Shown in pieces: positions 45,947 through 56,624 of a DNA stretch of 64,000 bases (within the stretch, counting starts at the first letter, position 1; each line of letters opens with the position of its first letter). A program made the position numbers and the translations under genes. Below the pieces are notes generated by a model, which was given only the letters and a program-made list of their open reading frames with translations, made no database searches and was not told the DNA's origin. The stretch comes from Chamaecyparis obtusa (taxonomy: Eukaryota > Streptophyta > Pinopsida > Cupressales > Cupressaceae), in contig BSBK01000966.1 in NCBI GenBank assembly GCA_027943335.1, positions 310,001 to 374,000 of the forward strand. The letters are read 5' to 3'.

Positions 45947-47713
45947 AATGTATTCTTGTATATGCGAAATTGTCCATCAAGGTATCTAGAATTGTGAGTG
46001 TTTCACATATTTAGGCATGAACTTACTCTTGAATTCATTTATAAAAGAATTAACACTAAGTTTTTTAGTTATTAGGTCACACTGTTTTCCAACTTTTCCA
46101 TCCTTCAATGGATACTCAATAGTTTTAAATCTTTGTACATCAACTAATTGTTGTCCAAAATCAAATGAAATATTTTCATGCAAACATTCATCTAATAATG
46201 TAAGATTGCCACATACATCACATACACCAGAAACACATGCATTCAAAAGATAAAATTGCTCATTAGGTGGGTTACAAAATAAATTTAATATAAACTCCTT
46301 TACAGTTTGAGGTGGTATATTTATACCACATTCCTGCAACATTTCATTAGTATGCATAGTAGAACGTATAGATCAAAAAATATCATAATTATAATGAAAT
46401 TGAATATGAGTTTTGCAACACCAGGTGATTCTTTCTTTGTTAATCCTTACATACCATGGTTTACTTTTTTCAAAAGATCTTTGACTAATACTAATAGTTA
46501 ACATCTTATCATCCACAATTTTTTTATACAATTATGTTTGAGTCATATCTAAAAGGTGTTTTGGATGTGGATCATGAAATTTTGAACCAACTCTTAATTT
46601 AAGAACATCTCTCGCATTAGGGGATACTCTTGTATTATCATGCAAAATATTTTCAATCAAAGTTTTGACTTCACCAATAAGTTTCATGTCAGACCTTAGG
46701 AGTCTACCACTGAAGGTCCATAAATGGTTTGCCGGATCACTTTCAAAGTTAACTCTTCTCTTTATAGCTCTTGTTAAATTTTTATGATTAATATTAAGAT
46801 ATCCACTTATGTTTGAAATCATTCTTTTATCAGTAGTAGTTTTGTTTACTAAAGCTGTTGTTATTGCTCGTCGTGCCGCATTACTATCTTTAGAATGACT
46901 TTTCTTTCCAATTGTGTCAAAGGCACTAGCAATAGTTGATACAACTTGTTTTAGAAACTCATCCTTCTTCTTAGTTTTCACATAAATACCTAACCTCTCC
47001 ATCACTTTTTTCATTTTAGACATTTTAATTAATTGTAACATTAATTGACATTGAAACCCAAATTTCTTATTATAAAAAAATTGTTTAAACAATCTGTTCG
47101 CGTGTGTCCTAATCTATCTTGATGAAACCAAACCACGTAGATTGTCTAACACATCAATTTTTATTTGAAATTGTTCATTTATTTCATTATCATTCAAATG
47201 AGTTTCTTTCTTAATCGGTGTTTCTATGTCTACATTTACATTGTGGATTTCAATTTGAATTGGTGTTTGATTTTCAGTTTCAATTGGGGTTTGACTTTCA
47301 GTTCCTTTATCATTATGATTAACATTACTAATTTTTGAAATTTCACGTTCAATTAAATTTGATAATCTATTTTCAAGAATAGAAATTAAATCATTTTTAT
47401 TGTAACCTGCTTCTAGCAAATCATGAACATCTTTATCAGAATAAGTTGTAACATTTGGATGTGAAGACATACTTGTATCCAATACTAGATTAGAAGATGC
47501 ACCTGATTTTTCTTCTTCAACCTCTGCATGCATTGTGGTGTCTTGATTGTCCTCCTCTTTTGAAACAATTGTTGAACTCGATGCTCCAACATTATTCAGG
47601 TTTCAAAGTCTTTCTCTTCTTTCTCATTGTCATTTTGCCTCCTCTCTATTTTCTGCAACCTCCTCAGATGTCAGAACCTTCGTTGACCTCTTTCTACATC
47701 AGTTTGATCCCAT
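45947..47713 (-). pseudogene. Gene B, DDE-type transposase, N-terminal part
   Basis: One minus-strand frame runs from ATG at 47,711-47,713 to about 45,990 over some 575 codons. It includes a basic N-terminus (RKRSTKVLTSEEVAENREEA), an acidic linker, a helical Lys-rich block (KMKKVMERLGIYVKTKK) and a Cys-containing block (ACVSGVCDVCGNL, possibly metal-binding). Premature stops, all TGA, TAG or TAA, stand where CGA, CAG or CAA would fit; four TGA are in the first 55 codons. A one-base frame change near 45,985 leads into the segment that continues at 28,671 across the CACTA insertion. The whole protein would exceed 1,000 residues. Confidence 0.65.
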
Positions 47714-47900
47714 TTTTGCACCAAAATTTGAGTTCAAACAATCTTTTTTGAATGTTAGATCCAAGATAAGACAAAAATATAGAATGTTGGTAGAAATATT
47801 CTCTTTGTCTGCTATGGATCGATACAAAATAGATTTAAAAGTTGTCAATCATTAGATCAGGCCCACAGTCTTGTCTTTTTGCTTGCAATGAATCTTTATG

Positions 47901-47975
47901 AAACGGGCGCCCGTTTTGTAGTTTCACAAAACGGGCACCCATTTTTTAGTTTCACAAAATGGGCGCCTATTTTGT
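47901..47975 (-). repeat. GC-rich subterminal repeats, right end
   Basis: Three units of 28-29 bp: AAACGGGCGCCCGTTTTGTA, then variants, joined by GTTTCAC. They are inverted relative to the left-end array at 10,319-10,449. They lie about 190 bp upstream of the gene B start codon. Confidence 0.75.
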
Positions 47976-48903
47976 AAATCTATGAGCGAGAACCTTACAT
48001 GCTAGCTTGGGTTTTGGTTTGAGACAGGCTTGGTGGGACCAAGCCTATGCTTGACCTTGCAAAAAAATGGCTAAGGCATTACAGAATACAATTTTTGCCT
48101 TGCAATAATTTTTTGGACATCTTCCCGAATGAATTTTTCAATAAAGCGAAAACCCATTTTAGCTCTTATTGTGGAGATTATAAAAATATAAATTTTATAG
48201 TGATATGATAAATTTTAATATTTATACAATATTTATTAAGCCAATGTGGTACCTAAACTTGAAATACCAAGGTTAACTAAAACTTTAATAACTTTTTTAA
48301 TTTTACACTTTTTGAAAAATGAGTTATATGAGACCAATCTACATAGGATTAGCTTCAAATTAAAAAAAAAATTGAAAAAAGTGAAGTTATCATCAAATTA
48401 TGGTGTTTGTACACCAGAGGTTTAAAATATGTACTAGTCAATTAAAAATTAATAAAATAAAAATTTAATAAAAAATAAGATAAAATATTTTGACCAATCT
48501 TCAGTATTTTAGGTACCTTTTCCCAAAAGGATTCACAAAAATACATTCATTTACTTCAAAAAAGGGTGTTCGTACACGTGTGAGGTGTGGTCCTGAAACA
48601 TGCATTTTGAAAAAGTGTTTTTTAGACATGTATACTAAAATTCAATTTATACCATGTGGGTATTGAAATAAATTACATATTTGAAAACTAGACTCCGAGC
48701 ACTAAATTTTATATTACTGAAGGTTTTCAAGATTCAATCTTTAAGTGCTTCAAATTTGGACATCAATTGATAGAAATTTTAAAAAATAGAGAAAACACTT
48801 CCACTTTTTGGCCAAAAGTGGGACTCAACTTCTTGTAGCCACCCTTCTACCTAATATTACCAAAGATTGCCAAAAGAAAATTCTACTTTTCTGGTGTCAG
48901 AAA
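47976..48903. other. AT-rich DNA right of the large transposon
   Basis: No gene is supportable. The true right terminus of the large transposon may lie in the first part of this interval. Confidence 0.5.
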
Positions 48904-49203
48904 ATGAGGTCATAGACTCACAGTGTCACACGTCCATTCGATTACAACATATCAACAACCAAAGGTGAATTTCAAGCCTATTGTTGGTCTTCATAATCTT
49001 TACGACAAATTCTTGGTGGAATCATGACACGTGGTATGATTGATCATGGGCTTATTGGTACGATCAATCATACGACACATCATGATTCCGCTGAGAGTTT
49101 TCCGTAAATATTATGAATAGCAACAATAGGCCCAAAATTCACCTTTGGCCATTGATATGTTGTAAATCCAACGGACATGTGTCGTGTGAGTCTATGATGT
49201 CAT
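48904..49203. mobile_element. MITE-like foldback, about 300 bp
   Basis: Two arms of about 145 bp (GTCATAGACTCACA... and ...GTGAGTCTATGATGTCA) surround a short centre near 49,050 (TGATTGATCATGGG / TACGATCAATCATA). The arms match imperfectly. It has no coding capacity. The superfamily is not determined because the target duplication is unclear. Confidence 0.7.
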
Positions 49204-49481
49204 AGTGATGGGAGTGTGACCCAATGCAACTTCAACATCAAATCACAACCATTGGATTAAGAGAGATGAACGGTGGAAGGTGCATTTTGGAGGGAATGTG
49301 GTGAGATAACTCCTTTACTAAAAACTCTCTCCGAAATCATCACAGATGTCATTCTTCAAATTTTCAATTATTCAATCGCCATACCAACTATAAATTTTTG
49401 AAAACCATTCGCCATAACAAATAAATTAATTCAAATATTTGGAAAATAGTTTCACCATATTTTTATAAAAATGGTATCCGT

Positions 49482-49665
49482 TATTAAAATATTCGCCACC
49501 AAATATCCATATTTTGAAACATAATTCACCATCAATATTAATAATTTTCCTAAAATTTTTTTTATAGTCGTCAGTATTAAAAAATTCACCACCAAATATC
49601 CATATTTTGACACATAATTTGCCATCACTATTAAAATTTTTCCCTCCAAAACATGTGATTCGCCA
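49482..49665. repeat. 93-bp tandem duplication
   Basis: CACCAAATATCCATATTTTG occurs at about 49,497 and 49,590 with similar neighbours on both sides. The minus-strand frames across it show the repeated peptide KIWIFGGE and are otherwise unremarkable. Confidence 0.8.
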
Positions 49666-49739
49666 CAATTTTATACTTTTCGGGAGGGGGGGTTCCTTAA
49701 AGTTATCCCTAGATAGAAGGTTGATTGCATTTTCCATTC

Positions 49740-50615
49740 ATGTGAAGAAAGAACAATTCTAAAAGGAGCAAGTAGCCACTACTGCAAGTCAAAGCCCTTT
49801 TGAAGAGCATCAAGGATCAAACAATTAGAAAGAGCTTCGTTCACTATGAGTAAATCTACTTTAATTCTTATTTTAAAAATTTTTAGTAGGGAGGTATAGC
49901 ATGAATATTTTCCTTCACTTTGGGATAAACATGGGCCAATTTAAGTTTGAACAATTTACATGTGAGAGTATGCTAAGAAGGAGATGTAATTAAGTTTGTA
50001 CAATTTATGTGTGAGGGTATGTTGAAAAGGAGATGTAATGAATCTATTGTTGAAAGGAAAGAATAATTTTGTTGGGAAATAACATGAATGATTTTTTTAA
50101 TAATTATCATTATTTAGTTATTTTGATTGGATGCTAAAAGTCTAAATAAGTACATGATCAATATTTTTTGTTAATTATTTTGGTGGCTGATATAGTGTTG
50201 GTATGACCATCTAAATGATCCAATTAAATTCTAAAGGGAAGAATTTTTAACTATGGGTTTAAGAATATGTAGATCAACTACATCCATAGTCTTTTCAATG
50301 AGAACTAGAAAAATCAAATTGACATTCGTAATGTTCAAGTTATGTTGCATTAACCAATGGGTGGAAAAGTGGGGAAGTGTCTAATTTGTTGAGGACATGA
50401 GTAATCCTCAGATGGTACTTTTGTTGAGTATTATAGTCTTGAATATTCTCAGAATGAATTTGTACTTTTAGCCATCCCATTTGGATTCTAGAGACACTAA
50501 GTGATAGAGAATATTCATCATCTCAAGCTAGCTTCTTGCTTTGAGACGGTGCTTTGCATGAGGAGTAATTCTCCTTTCTTTTTCTTTCCTTATTTGTTGA
50601 TGATCTAGCATTGAA

Positions 50616-50656
<41 letters not shown>

Positions 50657-53555
50657 ATTTTGATCTTTGAAGATAGGTAAGGGATTTTCTCTTGAAATCA
50701 ATATGGATTGTTGTGTAAAACATTTATGACACTACAATAAAGAATTATACCATTCAGAGGGTCATGAAGCAACTTGATGGAACTGTATTGCAGTGCAATA
50801 TAGATTATTATTGAATAATTCAAGAATTTGTGATTCTAAATTTTTGGAAAATATTTTGAGAACTGAAGAATTCAGCTCGAATCTACACCCTTTCAAGCAA
50901 GAGATAGTTTAATGGAGTTTCACCCATTTTAGGATTTTTTTATTCAATGAAATATCTCATCAAGAATGTGTATTTATTTTTAGTAGCAAGTCTTGTTGTG
51001 TAACCCTTAATTGGCAAGACAAAGTTTGAGTTTTCAAGGGAATATTTACAAGAGAAATTTAAAAAGGGGAATATTAATTTAAATGTTAGCATTACTATTA
51101 CATTGTTAGGGTGCTTTGTGGAGTAGTTGCTAAGTGGTTGGTATTGCAGACACTACAAATGTACATTTTCCCTTATATAAATTTATTTCCCCTGCTTCAA
51201 ATAGTATATCAATTATTCACCGCTCCACTTTTAACTAAAAAAAATGATTTAACGGTCTAGTCAATTAGTTTGTGTTAATTACAACAATAATAGATTTCCA
51301 CAAGATGGTAGTAAAGGTGGTGAAAGCTAGATTCATCTTATTCGATTATAATTCCAATTAATGCAAGCACAATAAATACAACAAGAACAGTTATTATGTG
51401 CAATTTTTGCAATGGTATTGTGTGCAATTTTGTAATAGTCACAGTACTAAACCACCAAACAATGTAGTTCCACCAATGAAAAATGATGACATAATGAATA
51501 CAATACTGCCCAAATCATGACAATGATAAAGGGTTAAATTCAATGCAACTTCAGAGCCTTAGATAAATCATTTTTCTATACATTGTAGATTGTTGATAAT
51601 ATCAAGCCTTTTCCATCCCTTCCTAGATAAAATTGATTTTGTTGAGAATGCCATTTTCTCAAGAAGAACCAATTAAGGAAGGAGTGGCCTAAGCTAAATA
51701 GAAAGAACTTTTTCTATAATCTTTCGGAGACAATTAACAAGTTGATATGCCATGAATAACAGATTTCTTTTGGGTCACCAACTTTGTGTATAAATTTAAT
51801 ATTATCTTATTGAATTTATGCCTTTGAAATATTCTCATGGAAACGTTCCACTTATACTTTGTGATTATCCTCGATGAGAATATCATTAAATTTTTTAAGA
51901 ATTCATACAAGAATTTATCCAAAGTAAGGACTTTTTTGTTAGAGGTTGACAAGACAATCTCACATAAATCTTCTTTAGTGAAAAGCTAATAGTAAAGAAT
52001 ACATTGAGATGTTGAAATTTGACAAGGAATCCTATGCATGTGATGCTACAAAAAAATAATTTGAGCTAGAATACAATTTTTGGCAACAAACAACGAGTCA
52101 TAATTTATTACTCAAAGCCCAATGTATAGAAGTTATAAAAAAGGCTACTAGCCCTCCTTAATTTTCTTGATGACTTGAGATGTATGATAAGCTCATATAG
52201 TGTGAAGAAAATCCCTATAGATCTTGTCTTGAACCTTGAACCAATGAAGTGAAGCTTTAATTCAGGCACAAAGAGAAGGATGAGAATAGACAACTTGCTT
52301 TTAGTGACAAATTGTAGGCATGAATCTAAATTACAAAATGTTAAAATATAATTTAAAATGATCTTGTAAGTGAGTAGTAATAAGTTTGGAGAAAAGATTG
52401 AGTATATAATTAATTAATTCTACAAAGAATTTAAAACATAAAATGAAATTTGGAAATTAAAGAAAAAATATTTTTAAATTATTAAAAATAAAATTTATAA
52501 TAAAATAAGGAAGTGATCAAAATTTTATTTGTACATTGTTAGAGTAACATTTTAATCGGGGAGGAATTTGATGGTCACCCTTACCGGTCATTTGATTTTA
52601 AATGATGGTTTAGTCATTTTACTGTCTTTCATTTTACATTTTATGAAAAATATTGATGGTCAAAAGAAATTACTTGTAAATAACTTATATTATTATTTTT
52701 AAATTAAAAAGATTTTAAATTAATAATAATATATAATAAATCATATAAAAACTTTTATTTGTGGTAAAAAGAAAAGAAAATAAAAAAATAATTTAAATTA
52801 GTAACATACTCAAATTAATTAAACAAGTTTCTAAATTCATATGCTTTATTTTAAAAATAATTTTAAATTAATATAAATATATAGTAAACAATATAGAAAT
52901 ATTACATTACATACTAATATCATAAATTACTAATATATTTAAAAATCTCAAATTTACTAAATAATTTCTAAAATTTATATATTCTATTTATTTATTTTTT
53001 CAAATTAATATGAATATATAATAAACAAAATAGAAACATATCTATTACATAATACTAATATTAAATGATGATCACCTAATAATTATAAATAATAGCAAGC
53101 TTCTAAATTCATATTAAAATAATTTAAAATTTAAAAATATTCATATATATCATTTCAAAATATTTAAAATAGCATATATTTATATTAGAAAGTAAAATAC
53201 TATACTCCTTATAATAAATTTTACAGTTTATTAATAATTTAAAATGTAATATTTAAGATTTTATAATAATAAAGCATGTTAATCCATACTGTCTAGAACA
53301 TTTTCAAGTTGTCATATATAGTGTAAAACATTTTCAAGATGTCATATTTGGCCATCAAATTCTAGACCTAATTTTAACCAATAGAATAAGATAATTATTT
53401 AGTTTTGAACATAAATAAAATATAACATTAAATGTTGATAAGCTCAACTCAAACGAGACATTTAAATAGAACACTATTTTATGAAATTGAAAACACATCA
53501 TCCAAACTCCTAAAAATGCACAAAATTACATAAAATGGTCATTTTAATATCTGTG
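49740..53555. other. AT-rich region, nothing recognised
   Basis: 3.8 kb of AT-rich DNA, extremely so from 52,440 to 53,300. Contains an (AT)n run at 50,617-50,652. Short frames are scattered, and none has a recognisable product, start context or neighbours. No RNA gene was recognised. Confidence 0.6.
50617..50652. repeat. (AT)n microsatellite
   Basis: A pure AT run of about 36 bp. Confidence 0.95.
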
Positions 53556-53556
53556 G

Positions 53557-53653
53557 CTAAACAACAAACTAAAATGCATGTTTTATAAAGAGAGAAGAAA
53601 AAACAAGTAAATGTGCCCTTCGTAGAACATGCGTTTTAGTTTGTTGTTTAGAC
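53557..53653. repeat. Hairpin of about 97 bp
   Basis: CTAAACAACAAACTAAAATG at the left and its near-perfect reverse complement CGTTTTAGTTTGTTGTTTAG at the right enclose a purine-rich loop of about 50 nt. It is the size of a small MITE or a precursor hairpin. Confidence 0.75.
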
Positions 53654-54482
53654 GTTTCCCATTTTAACAGCCAAAAATAAACGTGATTAAAGCCTGCTCA
53701 CAATTTCTTGGAAGAATATATGGGTTAAGTTTGGTGCCTATGCTTTTTGAGATTTCATGTCAATTTTGTGTTGCCTACAAGATAGTAGTCAACACCTTTC
53801 ATTTTTACGCTGAGAGGCGTTCCTATATAGCCGTAGCGGAAGAGGAGGACACCAGCATGACATATTCCAAGGAATATGCCGTGTACATAAAAAAGAATTA
53901 CGGTCAGTTACAATTCAAAAAATGAACAGCCAAAACTAACAAAAATCAAAAAATAAAAATCAAATATGAAAAAAATGAACTGCCAAAAAAACAAAAACAA
54001 AAATATAAAAATTCAAAAATGAAAATATAAAAAATAAAAAATGAAAAATGAATGGACGCATTTCGTACCCGCTTGGACGTGTTTCATACCGGAGTGGGGG
54101 CATGCGCTGCACAACTTGGCCACTTGGCTGCTGGTACTAGCAGCGCCAGTGTCGGCAGCCAAGTGCACGGTGCCCATGCGGCTGGCACCAATAGCCAGTA
54201 CCCCAATGCGCTGCGTTATAATATTTTTTAAAATTATTTTATTTAAACATAGCCCAATGCAATTCTCAATGCGTTGTGTTATAATATTTAGAAATTAGTA
54301 ACATTTTTTTTAGAAATGAACGAACGTTTGGAATACAAAATGCTCTAGAAATGAAGAGTCACTCTTCATTTATAAAAGAGTGCTCTTCATTTCTCTAGCT
54401 AATTTTTTTGTTTGCAAGTTCAAAGATTTGAGAGAGGATTTGCAGGTTGTGAGAGAGGATTTGAGAATAAACTCACCTCAGT
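53654..54482. other. Region upstream of the HIG1 remnant
   Basis: A short frame at 53,683-53,925 looks like chance. The stretch 54,055-54,280 is GC-richer, with a doubled unit AATGCGCTGCGTTATAATAT. A transcribed leader could lie at 54,340-54,480, where TTTGAGAGAGGATTTG occurs twice in slightly different form. Confidence 0.4.
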
Positions 54483-54801
54483 AGGGTTTGTGGTGTTCAA
54501 CAATTGGGGCTTCTCTTGCTTATAACTTCTCAAAGCCCTCCATGAAAACCAGTCTCAAGCTTATACACGCCAGGTATGAAATTCTCCACATTTCCTGTTA
54601 CAAATGTTGAATAGTTGCTTTACATTTTTGTATTAGCTAGGATGATGTGATGATGGGTTTGTTCAAGTAATGGGGGATTTTGGTGTATACAGGATTCATG
54701 CACAGGGAATTACTCTAACAACACTCTCAGCAGCTACTCTTCTTCATTTGTACGAGCAGAATGCCTAGGAGAAGCCCAAGCAAAACCATGGCATTGCTTA
54801 G
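54483..54801 (+). pseudogene. HIG1-domain protein remnant (hypoxia-induced family)
   Basis: Two exons, 54,483-54,573 and 54,693-54,801, joined by a 119-bp GT-AG intron (CAG/GTATGA ... TATACAG/G) with matching phase. The peptide reads GASLAYNFSKPSMKTS then LKLIHAR, IHAQGITLTTLSAA and LLHLYEQNA. Plant HIG1 proteins have the pattern SLAYN(W/F)S.P.MK(T/S)S..(I/L)IHAR.HAQ..TL. HIG1 proteins are small inner-membrane proteins of mitochondria associated with respiratory complex IV and supercomplexes. Here the first transmembrane part is incomplete, TAG at 54,483 and at 54,766-54,768 interrupt it (both fit CAG), and it ends at TAG 54,799. An upstream exon was not found. Because the intron is retained, it is a fragment or decayed gene copy and not a processed copy. 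Confidence 0.7.
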
Positions 54802-56624
54802 CCCTATACATCTCAAAATCATATAACATTAATGCTATGTATATCTCATAATCATATGACATTAATGCTCTGTAGATCTGCTCTATTTTCCATGTACTCT
54901 GGTGTTTCAAAGCTTTTTTATTTCTTATGTAATCAAATTCAATAACTGTATGTAGATGGACCGATTTCCTCAGTTATGAAGAAATCTATTGCCTGCAGTT
55001 TAAGTCCTGAGTTTACACAGATGTTATGAGAGCGTACCAGTCTTTCTTGGGCATCCTTAGTAGATCCATCTTCTGCACCCACTTGGCTTCCATTGAGTAG
55101 CAGCTACAATATTTATTTTTGTATCTAGCAACTACAATATTTGCTTGTCTGCTTTGCTTCTTCTAGGTTGCAATATTCAGGTGTTTCTTCCAGGGAGTGT
55201 GCCATTATATTCAATTTCTTAAAACTATATTTTATCTATTTTAGTTCATTTTAGATGAATTTTAGGTTTCTCATTGCATAGGTTTTATATAGAACTACAT
55301 CCACGCATGTTGATCATTTTCATAAAAGAGTTTTTCATTTCTAAAATTAAAATTAAAGTTTTAATAGAATATTTTTTTGAATTAAAATTTCTTATATTTA
55401 ATTTCAGTTGACATGCATCATATTCCTGTGAAGTTATCAATTTCATCTTTACTTTACATTTTTCTGCAAAATGTAAATTAAGGCTGGAATTTCTTCATTT
55501 GCATTCAAGGAATGTGTGTCTTATTTTTGTTTTATTATTGATTTGGCCATTGCAGGAGACATAGTTTAATTACTTCAATTCATGAGGGCTTATGAAATAT
55601 TACGAGTGTACTTAATCTTATATATTTATATGCTATTTTCATATGTTTTCTTCATATCATGTAAAACATTTTTAAAATTGCCAAATAGAAAGCCTTTAAA
55701 ATATAATAGAAATCTATTTTAAAATGAATTAATTTAAGATAAAATAATTCAAGAAAATAAATAAATAAATTATTAAGTTATATCAAATTTTGATGTTAAT
55801 TTTTTATCTTTATAATACAAATAAACATTTTTTAAGAATACAATAAAATAGGAAGTTTAGTTTTTAAAAGATTTGTAATAGAAATGTTTTTTTATGAAAT
55901 TAGAATGTTTTGAAGGTGATTTTTAAAATTTATAATACAAACATATTTTTACAAATCAAAATAAATGTTTTTAAGAAAAAATGAGAATAAGAATAGAAAC
56001 TTTAGTTTTCTAAAGATTTATAATAGAAAGGATTTTTATGAAATTAGAAATTTTGTTTTTAGTAACTAATTCACCATGAAATATTCAAGAATAAAGTAAA
56101 TCATTCAATAAATAATTTTAAATTTTGGAATTTGATTTTTTTTTAAATGTCTTTTTCAAAATTCATAGTAGAAATTTATCCTCAATAACTTTTTCAAATT
56201 AGAAAAAGTGGTTATGTGTTTTTTTTTGTCAATACATAGAGTCTACCATTATTAGAAGAGAGAAGGATTTCATTAAATTTGAAAACACATATTATATATG
56301 TTTTTTATGAAAATTTATATATATGTTGCACAAATTTGTGAGCTAGACAAAGTAGAATTTAATCTTTGCAAAAATATATTGAATGGAGGAAATGATGTAT
56401 TTGAAAGAAATAAAGTAGAATTAAATTTTGAGAAGGAAGCATGCATAAAAGGTAAACACACAAAAGTAGAAACTAAAAATACACATTGCACAAGTTTAAA
56501 CTTATGCACCATATTGTTGTAGAAAAATTAAAGACACATTACATAAACGCATACATTAGGTGGATATGGTTCTCAATTATAATCTTTTTTTTTTCTATAT
56601 TGTAGACATATTGTAATTGGCATA
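54802..56624. other. AT-rich region, nothing recognised
   Basis: The first few hundred bases could be the 3' trailer of the HIG1 remnant. The rest is AT-rich DNA with no supportable feature. Confidence 0.5.

Larger units (their letters stand above)
10319..47975. mobile_element. Large DNA transposon with two convergent genes, host of nested insertions
   Basis: I infer one element. It has GC-rich short repeats at both ends in opposite orientation (10,319-10,449 and 47,901-47,975, sharing AAAAAATGGGTGCCCGT when one end is reverse-complemented). It also has two genes pointing inward: gene A on the + strand ending at 26,105 and the transposase gene B on the - strand ending at 27,253. After subtracting the nested CACTA (17.3 kb), three LTR insertions in intron 1 and a likely solo LTR, the original element would be roughly 10-11 kb. 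Exact termini and target duplication were not found, so the ends are approximate. Alternatively, genes A and B could belong to two neighbouring elements. Confidence 0.5.

Noticed and set aside
53683..53925. 80-codon open frame
   Set aside because: No homology I recognise, no splice or promoter context, and length expected by chance.
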